Shown here: in pieces, positions 23,416 through 35,500 of the stretch
Layout of the letters: each line of letters opens with the position of its first letter
Numbering within the stretch: position 1 is the first letter of the stretch
From: Siphonodentalium dalli
Taxonomy: Eukaryota > Mollusca > Scaphopoda > Gadilida > Siphonodentaliidae
Length of the DNA stretch: 64,000 nucleotides
Direction: 5' to 3'
Assembly (NCBI GenBank): GCA_032622095.1
Contig: CP136063.1
Coordinates: 150,839,379 to 150,903,378, forward strand
The notes under the pieces: model-generated
The model's input: the letters and a program-made list of their open reading frames with translations, nothing else
Databases searched by the model: none
Told to the model about the DNA's origin: nothing
Made by a program: the position numbers and the translations under genes

Positions 23416-24437
23416 GTAGTAGGAGCGCCACATGGGATATTACTGATTCTTAGTCCGTCTGGAGAAGTTGCTAGGTCGTTAAGTATGTCGTCTATGAAGA
23501 CGATATAGCAGAGAGGCGACAGAACGTCACCTTGTCGAGTAGATTGCAGTATTTTGAAACTTTGCGACACGCGGCCGTCATATAGTACTTTACTAGTCAC
23601 ATCCTAATGGATGTTCTCCAACAAACTGACAAGGTGTGGCGAAAATCCGAGCTGAATGAATTTGTATAGGAGGCCATTGTGCCATACTTTATCAAAGGCT
23701 TTCATGGAGTCAAGGAAGGCATCATATAAAATGGAGTTATTGTCTTTGGCATATGATACAGATTCCGTGAGAATGAATGACGCCATCGAACAGCTGATAC
23801 CTTTCTGAAAACCCACCTGTTGTGCACTCGGAAATCGTTTCATTTGGTGACTTTGAAGAAGGCGGCTCAACAGAATGGACTCGAATAGTTTGTATAGGAC
23901 CGCTAGAAGTGTTATAGCACGGTAACTATCAGGAGATGTCGGTGGTTTGGGCGGTCCTTTGTATAACGGAATGACTATTCCTTCTGTCGTCGTTGTTGGA
24001 ATCTACCTCATGCGGAATATACCGTCATATAGTCTTTTGATGCATTCTATGAAGGAAGTCGGAGCGTGCAACAAATGTCCATTCGATATGTCATCTGCTC
24101 CACCCGCTTTGTTCTTTTTCGGTTTCCTCACACGAAGAACGATTTCGGTGAGCTCGACTGGTTGACATTGCGGGCAGTTCGGTTGCACGGGAACTTTAGC
24201 AAGGGAAACATAGCTATCAACTTCTCTGGTAACGTGGTCCTCAAACTCTGGCTCAGAGTGGGGTGGTGGATTGAACAATTCTCTGAAGTACTCAGACCAG
24301 CCAGAAAGTGTTTCATCTGCGTCACGTGTCAGAGACCCGTTGAATTCAATAACCGATCCGATTTGAGAGACATGCGAACAGTTTCGGTTGATAGACCGCC
24401 GGAGGGACGTTTGGTTGGAGGCAGCGTCGCACTCATG
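23416..24437 (-). pseudogene. LINE reverse transcriptase remnant
   Basis: Pieces in minus-strand order are: linker (GWSEYFRELF, then NKAGGADDISNGHL) down to 24003; a GYRAITLL-type segment; QVGFQKGIS and FLDSMKAFDKVWHNGL (motif A, 23870-23604); and RQGDVLSPLCYIVFIDDIL (motif B, 23600-23416). Stops lie near 24003 and 23601. The sequence stops just before the YADD active-site motif, so the enzyme is incomplete. Confidence 0.8.
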
Positions 24438-24715
24438 CACCAATATACGAGCGCCTGCGGCGCATAAGATACTATGGGTTGCGGGATGGGGTCGTGGGTG
24501 GGTACTTACCAATATACGAGCGCCTGCGGCGCATAAGATGCTATTGGCGGCGGGATGGGGTGGTGTGTGGGTACTTACCAATATACGAGCGCCTGCGGCG
24601 CATAAGATACTATGGGTGGCAGGATGGGGTGGTGGGTGGGTACTTACCAATATACGAGCGCCTGCGGCGCATAAGATACTATAGGTGGCGGGATGGGGTG
24701 GTGGGTGGGTATACA
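24438..24715. repeat. 69-bp minisatellite, four units, in frame with LINE ORF2
   Basis: Four tandem copies of a 69-bp unit containing CAATATACGAGCGCCTGC and a GGGATGGGGTGGTGGG run. As 69 is 23 codons, the minus-strand LINE frame stays open through the array and gives a Pro/His-rich repeat. Each unit holds a GCGCCTGCGGCGC hairpin and a G-rich run. Confidence 0.85.
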
Positions 24716-24840
24716 AGTTTGTTTTGTTGATCGGATAAATACGCATTGAACGCAGAGCAGTGAGCTATCCTAAAAGTCCTTTTAGCGTCTTTATACTGAA
24801 CATACGTGGAGGAGGTAAATACTCGTCGTCGACCAGCAAG

Positions 24841-25382
24841 CTACCACAATTTGTATTTTGACTTGCAATCAGAGATCAGTCTGCTGAGTTGTTTATTCCA
24901 GTATGGTTTCAAGTGTGCATGGTAGGACATTGGATGGATAGTCTTTTCTGCGCTAGCAGTTAAAATGTCGACACAATTGCGATAATACGAATCAAGGTAA
25001 TTTTTGTCGTTTATATCTTTGGTCAGTAACGGTTTGCACAGGGAAGTTAGATCGTCTTGATAAGACTTCATGTATTCACATTTCCAGCGGTATTTTTTCC
25101 TCGTGTAATTTGAAGGTGGTTTTGTTATAGGAGCTACATCTATACAACAGAACACAGGTCTGTGGTTTGAACTATTAGTTGCTGCATCTTCTGTGACATG
25201 AGTTTTAGATACACAGTTAACCATCATGTCGGAGGTGACAATGTGATCGAGCAGCGAAGGAGTCGCGCCGTCATAGTAAGGGACGTATGAGAAGTCACTG
25301 CCAGTACAGGATGATAATGTAGTGAGTGCTGTCAGGTTGTGCAGTTCGAAGGAAGCATCAAATGCTCTAGCACGTGGACACG
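24841..25382 (-). pseudogene. LINE endonuclease C-terminal half
   Basis: The minus-strand frame encodes LLDHIVTSD and SSNHRPVFCCIDV. The latter matches the S-x-H-R-P catalytic His region of AP endonuclease domains of non-LTR retrotransposons, although the usual Asp is Asn here. A linker toward the reverse transcriptase follows. The 5' side is cut at the TTAA target of the piggyBac-like element. Its other half lies at 26976-27426. Confidence 0.75.
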
Positions 25383-25386
25383 TTAA

Positions 25387-26912
25387 CCCTTTGAACCCGT
25401 AACACCGATATTTAGGTGCAAACGAACCGTGACTATATCCCGTAACACCGATATTTCGGTGCAGCGACGACATGATTCGGTAGCAAATTTATATATAGTA
25501 TAACGAGCGTCAGACCCACTGATTTATATTTAAATTGCCCCCACAATTGTCAGCGGCGCCCATGGTGCGTATGGAATGGTTGACCGCTAGTATCGGGTAG
25601 AAATATATGCGCATGCGCATAGCATATAATCTACAAAAACATACGATATTTTAAGCGAACTGTGCCGCTATATTTACGGCATATAATTTCGTGTTCCCCG
25701 TGTGTGTACAGAACAGACATAATTTAGACACACAATTTCAGTTTAAATTACCCTCGTGTATATTAACCAGTGTTCTGCTACATATGGGGAAGGGTCTATC
25801 GCATATGAAGTTGATGTATTCGCGCATGCGCAGACTAGCGCAATGACAAATAAATGGTTTATAACGTACTTATACACGACATACCCACTAATATATATAT
25901 TTAAATTGGCCTATTGAAGTCAGCGCTGGCAAAGGTGTCTATATGGATTGGTTGCCCGCTAGAAACGGCTAGGAAAATATGCGCATGGGCGCAGGCTATA
26001 ATTCATTTTAAAAAATGCGTTTAAGTGAAATGTGGCGCTATATATGACATTTTGTTGCATGTTTCACATGTTAGTACAGTAGACACAATCTAGACAGCTT
26101 ACTTGAACAATGGGGCCATGATATGTTATCAGTCTGTTGTGCCAAATGCAGCAACAAGTCTATCGCATATAAAGTTGACTTACTCGCGCATGGTCAGGTA
26201 TATCTAAATTTCACATTAGGATATTGGTTGCATCGAAACGCAATTCGCTGATGTATAATTACAACGTTATAAGCTAGAATTCGTTTATCCTGCAAATTTC
26301 GGGTAGTTGCCTAGTAACCGTTTCTAAGGCGAGATCGGATGGCAAAGTCTCCCGATCTTACAATGATCAGTGGTCCGTGCATGCATATATCATGCCTGCA
26401 CAGTTTCAGGTAGGTGTCCCCTTTCAACATAACCAACACCATGCGACTCGACACTGTCTAAATTAAGGCAAAACATACCACTGAATGGTTAGTGCAATTA
26501 TGTCATTCGATCACTTGTGGTATTTGCTTAGCAACCGTTGCTACCCTTAAATGGGATATTTGGTTCACTATTCTGGTCGGGTATATCTCAAATTTCACGC
26601 TAGGGTAGTACCTGCATCAAAAAACGCAATCACTGAGGTTGAATTACGACGCTATAAGCTATATTTACATTTTCCAGTCAATTCCGGGTAGTTGCCTAGC
26701 AACCGTTACCAAGGAGTTGCCGCGAGGCAAAGTCTCGCCATCTTATAATGCTCGCTGATCCATGGGGGACAAACCTGTAAAGTTTCAGACCGGTGTCGCA
26801 ATTTGAACATAATCAACACCATGCTACTAGACACTGTCTAATTTAAGCGGACATACCACTGGGGGCCCCGGGTCAGGGTGTCGATCACTGTGGGGCGCCA
26901 GGGTTCAAAGGG
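25387..26912. mobile_element. piggyBac-like non-autonomous element, 1.5 kb
   Basis: 1,526 bp with perfect 12-bp terminal inverted repeats CCCTTTGAACCC / GGGTTCAAAGGG, flanked by TTAA at 25383-25386 and 26913-26916. TTAA duplication and CCC-starting ends are the piggyBac signature. There is no transposase ORF. Inside are two diverged direct duplications: about 25548-25700 with 25920-26080, and about 26200-26460 with 26570-26850. A short CCCGTAACACCGATATTT motif is repeated at 25397 and 25438. It splits the endonuclease domain of the surrounding LINE. Confidence 0.85.
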
Positions 26913-26975
26913 TTAAGCTTGAAAGTGTCGTTCTATAGTTTTTTCCCAAATTCGCATTCATATCTCCCATTAATA

Positions 26976-27426
26976 TCACGGACCATTCGGTTCCAGGCGT
27001 GAGGTAATGTCAGCTAAGTCTGATAAACAGTCGAAAAAATAAGAAATGTCGTGATTGGCACCGGGTAGATATACTTGGATCACGGAGAGAAATGAACTAT
27101 TATTCATCTTGTTCTGCAGAGAGATCATTCTATTATTTGGAGATTCAATCTCGATACACTGGATACTTTTGTGGACAAGGATAGCTATACCGTCTTTCAC
27201 AAGACAGCCTCCATCCCAGTTCGAATCGAACGACCAGGTTTCGCAATGTAAATGTAGTCATGTGAGCGAATTCCGAAGGACGACAGTGAAAATTCATCGA
27301 GCCAATGTTCAGAAATGCCGACGATCTGGAAATAGCCCGATGCCAGCATATCACTTAAATGGGAAGCACTCCCCTTGAAATGTGTCATGTTCCAGGTGCA
27401 TATATTCAGCGTATTTGTAATATCCA
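26976..27426 (-). pseudogene. LINE endonuclease N-terminal half
   Basis: From a Met codon at 27426 the minus strand encodes ICTWNMTHFKG (metal-binding Asn) and then GISEHWL (catalytic Glu), the first motifs of the AP endonuclease domain. A frameshift near 27200 moves the continuation, GIAILVHKSI, to 27200-26976. The start overlaps the end of ORF1 by about 75 nt. Confidence 0.75.
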
Positions 27427-27968
27427 TTATTTGATGAGCTGGGAGCTTCTGGGTACCAAGCCCTGCAGTAGACGCCTGCGGGCCAGACACAATTGTCAAG
27501 TAGTGGGATGCTTTCGTCTTTGGATACATTTAAACGAGCACTCACAGTCCCAATTCTGGAACTAGCGATGAGCTTCAAGAACATTGGCTTGATACCTCTT
27601 TCAGAGAGAAAGTGAGCGAGGCCATTCTCTGTAGAACTTTCATCGATACCGCCTACTGTTCTTGTCCGGTGGACGCCTAAGAATACATTTCGGTCATTAT
27701 CTGAACGAGGATTCCTTTCAGAAATACGTGCGGATTTGTGACTGGGGTTCCTCTTTAATGCCACATGACGTTGGTCGTTCCGTATTATAGTTTGAATTTG
27801 CTTCGGTGCGCTCAGAGCATAGGCATAAGAATAAGGCGGACCGTCAGTGTTCACATGCTCAGCGTGTTGTCGAGGAGGGGGTCTTTGTATAGAGTAATCC
27901 CAACTACGTTCGCTATGTGTTGACAAATTGTCAGTGTTACACCTCCCATGGCTACACGTTTTCAACAT
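27351..27968 (-). pseudogene. LINE ORF1 C-terminal part
   Basis: A 205-codon minus-strand frame. The region FLGVHRTRTVGGIDESST followed by SARLNVSKDESIPLL and WPAGVYCRAWYP resembles the C-terminal domain of ORF1 proteins of CR1/Jockey-type LINEs (nucleic acid binding). The 5' part of ORF1 upstream of 27968 was not recognised. Assignment is from pattern memory, so moderate. Confidence 0.55.
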
Positions 27969-28379
27969 TTTATGAAAACCCGACTCAGCTTGGAAATATT
28001 CTGGTGCACATCGAACAAATTATCCTTATGAACTGTTAACAAAACCAACGAAATCTCTCGCCGGGCGTCGAAATTAATCACAAAACCAGGAATAAATGAC
28101 AACATTTTCTGATTGGATGATAAGGTGATGCACGGATACTTAGTATGAAATTTAATAGTCTTGCTAATTACACAAAAAATTATGTTGAATCCGAACAAAC
28201 ATCCGCCGATATTGAGTGTTGCTACGCTAGTAAACAAACATTGATGTCTTACCGGAAATCACGCTAGGCTCTCAGTGAATAGATGCCGTTATCTGATTGG
28301 ATTATGCCGATATCTGCCGAAGCGTCAATTGTACGTACGTCTAGTGATTTGGAAAAGACGTATATTGATTTTAAATGAC

Positions 28380-28910
28380 TTATGTTAAGTTGAAATGTAC
28401 TTATTAGCTGTAAGTATGTCTTAATTATTTTACATTTGACGTAGATTAATTTTAGAAGGGTTTCTGTTGAGTTGAAATCATTATACGTATTGTCCTTCAT
28501 TAATCTACATTTGAGTCGTTTGACTAATTTTTAAATTACTTCTGATATGTTGGAATTGACTTATTTGCTGTAATTCGACTTTTATTGATTTAAATTTAAC
28601 GTCCATTAATTTTAAAATTACTTCTATTAAATGGAATTGACTTACTGGCTGTAAATTGACCTTTCTTAATTTACATTTGATGTCTAATAACTTTAAAATT
28701 ACTTCTGTTAAGTTGGAATTGACTTATATTTATTGGCTGTCATTTGATCTTTATTAATTTACATTTAACGTACATGTATCTTCATTTTTAAATGACTAAT
28801 GTAAAGTTGGAATAGATCTATTGACTATTATTCGACACCATTTAACTTTAATTTCTATTAAGTTGGAATTGACTTATTGATTATCGGTTTTTATTTGACG
28901 TATTTTTTTT
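28380..28910. repeat. AT-rich tandem array, unit about 82 bp, six or more units
   Basis: GTTGGAATTGACTTATT or a close variant recurs near 28389, 28549, 28632, 28713, 28808 and 28862, with a degenerate one near 28473. TTAATTTACATTTGACGT-like segments lie between. The units are diverged. Confidence 0.7.
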
Positions 28911-29603
28911 ACCAAATGTATGCCCACCACTGTTAATGTTCGTTGTGATGTGTTGTCCGGCTTGTTATTGTTATTGCTATCAAATTTATAGGGCAATACT
29001 ATGTCCGTACGGACATAGAGCGGATAACTTTGATATAAATACAAGGCTGACTGTTAGCCTAACATATTAACGCTTCATCCTATAAGATGTAGGTGGATCT
29101 GGAGGACACATGAACAGCGGATAGGTTATGAAAGGTCTTGTGAGTTTACACGAATATACATGCACGAGGTGTGTCACCCCACCCTTCCCCCCGAATTATG
29201 CATACCAGAAAGGGATGAATCCTGCGTACGAGTTCAGAAATATAGGACTGCATACTTAGTAATTTTATATTAATATCATAGTTTTCACACATTTGCTGAA
29301 GTAGTATCCAGAACTTCAACATATCAATATGTATTAGACTGAATTACACCATAGTATGTCATTCCGACTGGAAAATAATCTCTTTTTTTTGTAATTTTGA
29401 ACTATAAAAGCTGCAGACCAGCCTTTTGTTGAATTCTTAAAACCGGTTAATTTGGGCACATGAATTCCATGTCCCGATTAACAAAAGGGCGTGAATCTTG
29501 CGTACCGCATGACAATGTCATATCGCGTACCAGAAGAGGGTAGGGTTGTGACATCCTCATGCATGTATATGTTTCCTACATGTATGTTTAATATACTCCA
29601 CAG

Positions 29604-29806
29604 TTAGTGACGATAGTTTCCTATGTGCCTCTAGTGGAATCTGTGCCAAAGGAACATCGGATAGGTTATGGGAGTTTTGGTGGTATTATATGGCCAATTT
29701 TGGTGTTAACAATGGGAGGGCAGGCCTACATATCGAAGGACTACAGCTGGAGAACACAGACACTGGTGCTGTCGATTTCCTCAATCTTCATTATACCAAA
29801 TCTCAT
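29604..29806 (+). CDS. SLC22-like transporter, coding exon 4 (TM4 to TM6)
   Basis: Encodes residues 209-275 and two bases of codon 276, with a CTCCACAG acceptor and GTGAGT donor. Phase 0 entry joins exon 3 directly, so no exon is missing between them. Content is YVPLVESVPKEHR (the end of TM4 and the conserved Glu/Arg loop), then TM5 (about 233-247), a short loop with SKDYSWR, and TM6 (about 261-275). This matches the SLC22 middle region. Confidence 0.85.
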
Positions 29807-30799
29807 GTGAGTTAATGTTTTATGCGAGATAACCACTGTTTCTAAAGTTCCCCCATACCTTTCACTCCCCTCTTTATGGAATAACTATACATGTACCTCC
29901 AACCAATTAAGTGTTATCTTCCGAAAAGGCATGGAAACGGACAGCATTAATACCAATTCAAAAAAAATCGAGGATGTCCTGATATGTATAAGCGATACAA
30001 ATAGTTCCGCTAACAAATGTCAACAATGCCCCCACGTCACGCACCTATTGCATGTATTCTTAATTTCGTGCGTTCAGTATTTATGTTGACAGAAATATAT
30101 AATGTTCTCAAACCTCGCTCACTTTATAGCTATTCGGTTCCGCTCATGCATGTATATTCAGTATACTATTCATTCATTGTATCGACAGCGTAGGTGCCTA
30201 GATATTAACCGCCTTGCGTACCATCGCCATGGCAACGCATTTTGAAAGTCCAATCTACACACGATGAACGTAACCCTAAAAACTAAATAATTTATTCGAA
30301 CGTCTACATCCGATAATCAGTATTATTTATGTCACCACATTCAGGGACACATCTCTCAGATATCAAACTCAAGTTGGACAAGCAAGTTGCCAACCATTTT
30401 AGGTCACCATGCCAGCCTATACCATGCAGGAAATAATTTGCTCACCGACTTCGATCGTTTCATGTCCATAGAGAGACTGGATATATACTAGCCTGCAGCG
30501 AGAATAATTTTAGATATCAGCCCTTCAAACCACAACTCATTGTGGAATGAATGTGTTTCATCCAGTTTCGCCCAACAACTTGATCTGTCTTCCTCTTGTA
30601 TTTAATCGCCGCAGCACGGAATTTGCGCGAATATAGAAGAAGGCGATCATGTTGGAATGAGAACTGACTGAACCACTCAACAAAAGAGTGATGATCGCAT
30701 ATAAGAAGATTCAGAATATTAAACTGAATATTAAGCTAGTCAGAGCCAAAATTGGTTCATTCAATATCTATACATGTAATATGGTTTTATCTGGGTGTT

Positions 30800-31365
30800 T
30801 TATCTGTCCTTGCATATCCCGCGATGGTTTACGTCGTTGTGAGGACATCTCGGTTTGCAGTGTGAATGGGCGCGCACAATTTTGGAAATAGAAAAAGGTA
30901 GACATAAACAACCGAAAACCCCAGTTAAAAACAGATTGTGTACAATGTGCGATCAGGCGCGTGTTGAAACTGAATATCATTTTGTCATCGAGTGTAGTGC
31001 ATACTCTGATCTCAGGGCAAAACTATTTCGAAATATTCAAGAAAATAAGGGTGAATTTTTAAAAATGAGCGATAGTGAAACATTTCAAACAATTATGAGA
31101 AATGATGAAGCAAAGATTATAAATACCGTATGCAACATGGTCCGGTTGTTCTTTCTCAGAAGGGGGTCTTTGAACGTTTAGTATATTATAGTGATAAACA
31201 CGAGAAGATATTGGTGGTAGTTGAATGACGATGCATTGCATCAAACAGTTATTGAACACAATTTACTTTCGTTCGTATTTACATGTTTTAAGTTTTAATC
31301 CATTTTGTAACTTGCAACTGCCTATATGTCTGGTGTATTGCAATAAATATTCTATTCTATGTTTT
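30800..31365 (+). mobile_element. CR1-like LINE 3' end, sense
   Basis: The frame at 30855-31181 encodes the zinc-binding C-terminal tail of a LINE ORF2: CTMCDQARVETEYHFVIECSAY, a CxxC..H...C pattern. A short 3' UTR follows and ends ATTCTATTCTATG near 31350. CR1 elements end in short ATTCTRTG repeats, which supports that group. The element is heavily 5'-truncated, and its 5' boundary is uncertain. Confidence 0.7.
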
Positions 31366-31479
31366 CTTTAACATATGTGTTCCGTTGCCACACTTCATGT
31401 GATTCTTTTTCCTGTGTCCCTTCACACAAACAACCCGCGATGGCTTATACGTCGTCGCTTGGGCATCGATCGTAAGAAA

Positions 31480-32050
31480 AATGACATGAAAATTGGGCTG
31501 AGGTGAGTTCTGGGTCATGGGCTCATAACCAAATTAAAGCTGACCATCACATCTTTTAACACTGTGTCCTAATTTCAATTGATTGCTCCACGATTGAGTG
31601 GACCACATTGCATATCAATCAATCATTGGGATGGAATAGTTGTGACTGCTCTATTGTTCACTAGCTGAAACAGGCTCCCTCTTCGGGACCCTTTATTCGG
31701 CGTCGGAGGGGCCTGCGGCCCCTGTTTACGCTTCGCGCACATTTTGATAATTTAAACAGTTTGATTTAAAATAAAATAATAAACTAACGCTAGGGTACCC
31801 CGAGTCACCACACCAAATTTAGTTGAAATCGGTCTAGGGGTCAGGGAGAAAAATCCGAACAGACAGACAGACAGACGGACAGACAGATCCTACTCTTTAT
31901 ATATATATATTATGCAATTAAAAATCGAACTCAACAGTATAATACAAATGAAGCCTCCATTTTTTAGCCAAGACACTAAGCTAGTTGATGATTGGAGTGT
32001 TGTGTGGGCCTATTAGTTATACTTGCAGTTCTTGGTACCGAAAGAGCCAA
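31480..32050. repeat. Dispersed repeat, copy 2, with a GACA-tailed insertion
   Basis: Homologous to 15310-15800. Relative to copy 1 it is interrupted at about 31660-31910 by a GC-rich segment containing GGGGCCTGCGGCCCC. That segment has GTTGAAATCGGTCTAGGGGT and ends in a (GACA)n tract and an AT run. The insertion looks like a small retroposed element with a simple-sequence tail. Confidence 0.65.
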
Positions 32051-32541
32051 CGAAATATGTTCCACCTCTCAAATGTATTAAAATCCATTGTTTTCATTGT
32101 CTCTTAAGAAAAATGAAGATGATATGTGGAATTCGCGATTGCCATTTTTTGGCAGGATTTATGCAAAACGTGCGTCTCCAACTGAATGTCCAAAAAAGGG
32201 CAGTGGGAAACAGAAGTACATGATATATTCCACTGACCCCGTGTCACGTACCTTTGAATATATCTGCATTTTCTAATGTCTGTCTGTGTGCTATTTAAAT
32301 TAAAACGTCAAAATTGTATTCTGCGTTTAAATTATGCCGTAATTTATTTTTGTTTGTAATATATATATTGTACCGTAATTGTCTACATATTTGTAGGTAT
32401 ACACATCTATCTCTAACCTGGTCAACGTCGGATCATCCTGATAGTTGTAAATAAAAAATATCTTACCCTACACCACTGTGCTTTCCACTTTTATCTTCTG
32501 CATGATGTATACAAGCATGATATATACAAACGTGACGTTAT

Positions 32542-35500
32542 TGTAACGCACAAGTGGTATACACAAATACATATAGTTCCCACCTCTCAGAGAAAACTAT
32601 ATGCGATTCCATATATCACCAGATACAGTTACAGTCCGAAATAACCGAGTGGATAAAACTTTTTATATATAACAATAAAATATCTGACACCAGTAGGTAT
32701 TTGGTTAGCTGGACCTACAACAGCTGATAAGTGAGTAACAGGATACGTGATCCTAATAAATGAGATTAATTATTTATTTAGCACATAACTATTGATAATA
32801 TTTTAACAGATGTATAATTGTATGGACGGAATGTTGAATAATTATATATGAAAAAATGAAAATAGGATGGAAAATTTAGCAAGTTGAATGATCGGAATGG
32901 AATGACTAGTTATCACATTTTTTATGAAGTGATAGATGAAAAATGAAACTTTTTATAAATAATTTAAATGAAGTTAAATAGGATTTTAAAGTGACTTGAA
33001 ACATTTATTTTTATTTGACCAAAAACATAAAATTAGTTGACTTATTTAAATTTTAAATGCATTGCAGAAATTTTAGACTAATATGCAGAAATGCATAAAA
33101 AATAGAATTTAACTATTTTTACCTAAACAATTTAGACTGGAAAAATTAGTGATTTTTACAACCATTTATGATTTGAAACATGAATAATTACGAATCATAT
33201 GCACGATACACAAAACACATTGAGACACAAATTTGGCCACATAAAACATATACTTCAATAATTTCCAAGTGGTATGATAACTTTAATAAAAGTCTGACAT
33301 GAAATGCTGATAGAATCTGAGACCATATTTGTGATATGTCTAATAAAACCTATTCTGCTCTTGTGCAGGTCGCTTTTTTATAGCGTAATTTCCTTGAACA
33401 CAAATTTGAGACTTACGAATGCTGACACTAAGGGTCCCTCATGACTGAGACACTTAGTAATTAAGACTGAGTTCCATTACAGTCGAAACGTGAACAAACA
33501 CCGGTGCTTTGTGGATTATATACACTTGTATTAAAATACCACCAGAAAGAATTTACTAATAATACACAAATTCACTTTGAATAGTAGTTTATATAAACTA
33601 CCAAAAATTATACTAAGTAGTATAATTATTTGTTACTTTAAAAGTAGACTAATAATAATAAGACCTGACTTGTTCTTATTACTGAACAAAGTCCCCATGT
33701 GAGTATAAATGTGAAATGAAACTTTGTGTGATTTAAAAGAGTTGCATTTGAAATGCAAAAACTATAAAATGTAATTACCATGAACTTATGAGCACATAGC
33801 CCACCAAACACCAAGGTAATCTCACGTCATAATATATGTGAAATAATGTTGTATTGAACATGAACTTTCAATGTAATGTCTAACTGGCCTGCAACTACTT
33901 TTGTGTAATACACAAGAAAAGTATGCAATAAACTTGCAGATTTTAATTAGCTGCATATAGAACTATTTAAAGTGAAATAGAAATAATCTGCACTATAATT
34001 GCAGATATAACTGACTTAGACACTTTATGAATGTCTGCGATAAACTTGCAGATATTATGTTAAACTGCAAATAAAACTATTTAAGTAAAATAGAAATAAT
34101 CTGCACTATGATTGCAGATATTACTGACTAGTTTTTCTGAAGTGAAAAACTTTATAAAATATTCTATGACTTTGTAAATCCAATAAAATGGTTCTTTGGT
34201 ACTGTGAAGTTTCAACGGTCTACGCTCGCCTACTCCATCACATAATCAAAGAAACACTTGCTTGGAACATGTAACCTAATTTTTAGCTGCTAAATAATGT
34301 AATTTTTATTCTGCACAACTGAATTTAAATAAATGTTAATACTGGAATAAGATATACTTGCTTGCAGGAGACTATGTCATTCCAGGGTTCTGCATCAGGT
34401 ATTATTTTACCGTACCAAATAAATTACTTTATAAGATTTTAAATAGAGAAAATAATTGCAAGTCCTTCAGTATACTGGCTTCTACAAGCACTCATCCTGA
34501 AGGTGTAAGTCTTGTCACTTGTACTAAATTACCTTCTGTAATGGGAAACAGTTTATTTTACCTCTTATATGCTCTCTTCCTGGCCCGGACTTCTCCGACT
34601 TAGTCACTTCTGACATTCTGCCGGGAATAGAGCTACCATGTGGATACTTGTGGATTTTACATGTCCAAGCCCTTCTGGCATAATGAACATATAAAATTTT
34701 CAACCTCCAGCCCTCCAATCGTAGTGCTTGCATGGTCACTTCTGACACTCCAGCACACATTCTGTCTCTACAGACTTAGAATTTTGGGCATAAACCTGGT
34801 ACTAATGAGTGATCCATTTTTAGATATAGCCTATAGATCTCCTATGCGTGGATGAGAACTAGCCACTTCTGGCATTATCACATCCAGATAAATAATTTAT
34901 GTGACAAGATTTACATTGTTCTGCATGTTGCGTCCTAGCTACTTCTAGCATTCACACAACTAAGTACCATTTAAAATATAACTTAGTAAAATACCACTGT
35001 AAATAAAAGTATAAGTTCAAATAATTATTTAGGATAATTATAAATATTCATTTAAACCATAGCATTTATTCACTACTAATTATTAATTAGTAAATACAAT
35101 ACACTACAAATGTTTTGATACCTTTACCTAGCACAGAAGGATGATCCTAGAATTCCAAAACAATTTAGTTAAAATGATGCAGAACAGTAATTTTAAATTA
35201 TGGTGAAGCTTATATACTATAAAACTCTGCAACAAGTCTGCAAACCAATGAAATAGCTTGAAAATAATAGAGAAATCTGCAGACCAATGAGAATGCTTCT
35301 CGCAGAGAAATATAAATATGAACCAATCAATCCGTTTCTGCAGCTTATTTCTTGCAGAGCAAAATAGTTCCACACTTTGAACAAGTAAAAACACATTAGA
35401 TATATTTCTCCAATGTTTATATTTCACATATTCAAAGCCTGACACCTTTTGCATGCAAAACAAAGCTGTTTATGTTTGTGAAGGCACAAATTATTTAAGC

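Larger units (their letters stand above)
23416..27968 (-). mobile_element. Decayed antisense CR1/Jockey-type LINE with nested insertions
   Basis: On the minus strand the order is an ORF1 end, an AP endonuclease, then a reverse transcriptase, as in CR1/Jockey-group LINEs. It is interrupted by a piggyBac-like element (25387-26912) and an in-frame minisatellite (24438-24715). It has several stops and frameshifts. The 3' part, including the catalytic YADD region of the reverse transcriptase, is missing at the junction with the element ending at 23415. Confidence 0.8.
16624..29603 (+). other. Intron 3 of the SLC22-like gene (13 kb)
   Basis: GTAAGT donor and CTCCACAG acceptor. The intron begins with an (AT)n run (about 16638-16672). 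It then carries a LINE with long direct repeats, two segments of a TIR element, a decayed LINE with nested insertions, and a tandem array at 28380-28910. The stretches 18830-21570 and 28910-29600 contain nothing I recognise beyond a possible decayed exon copy near 29070-29165. Confidence 0.8.

Noticed and set aside
32530-32541. Target duplication for the Gypsy array
   Set aside because: The bases left of LTR 1 (GTTAT) and right of LTR 3 (ATATA) do not match at 4, 5 or 6 bp.
35128-35463. 111-codon minus-strand ORF inside each LTR as a gene
   Set aside because: The product is Phe/Leu/Ile-rich, as expected from AT-rich DNA, it overlaps the putative promoter, and its presence in all three LTRs only reflects their near identity.
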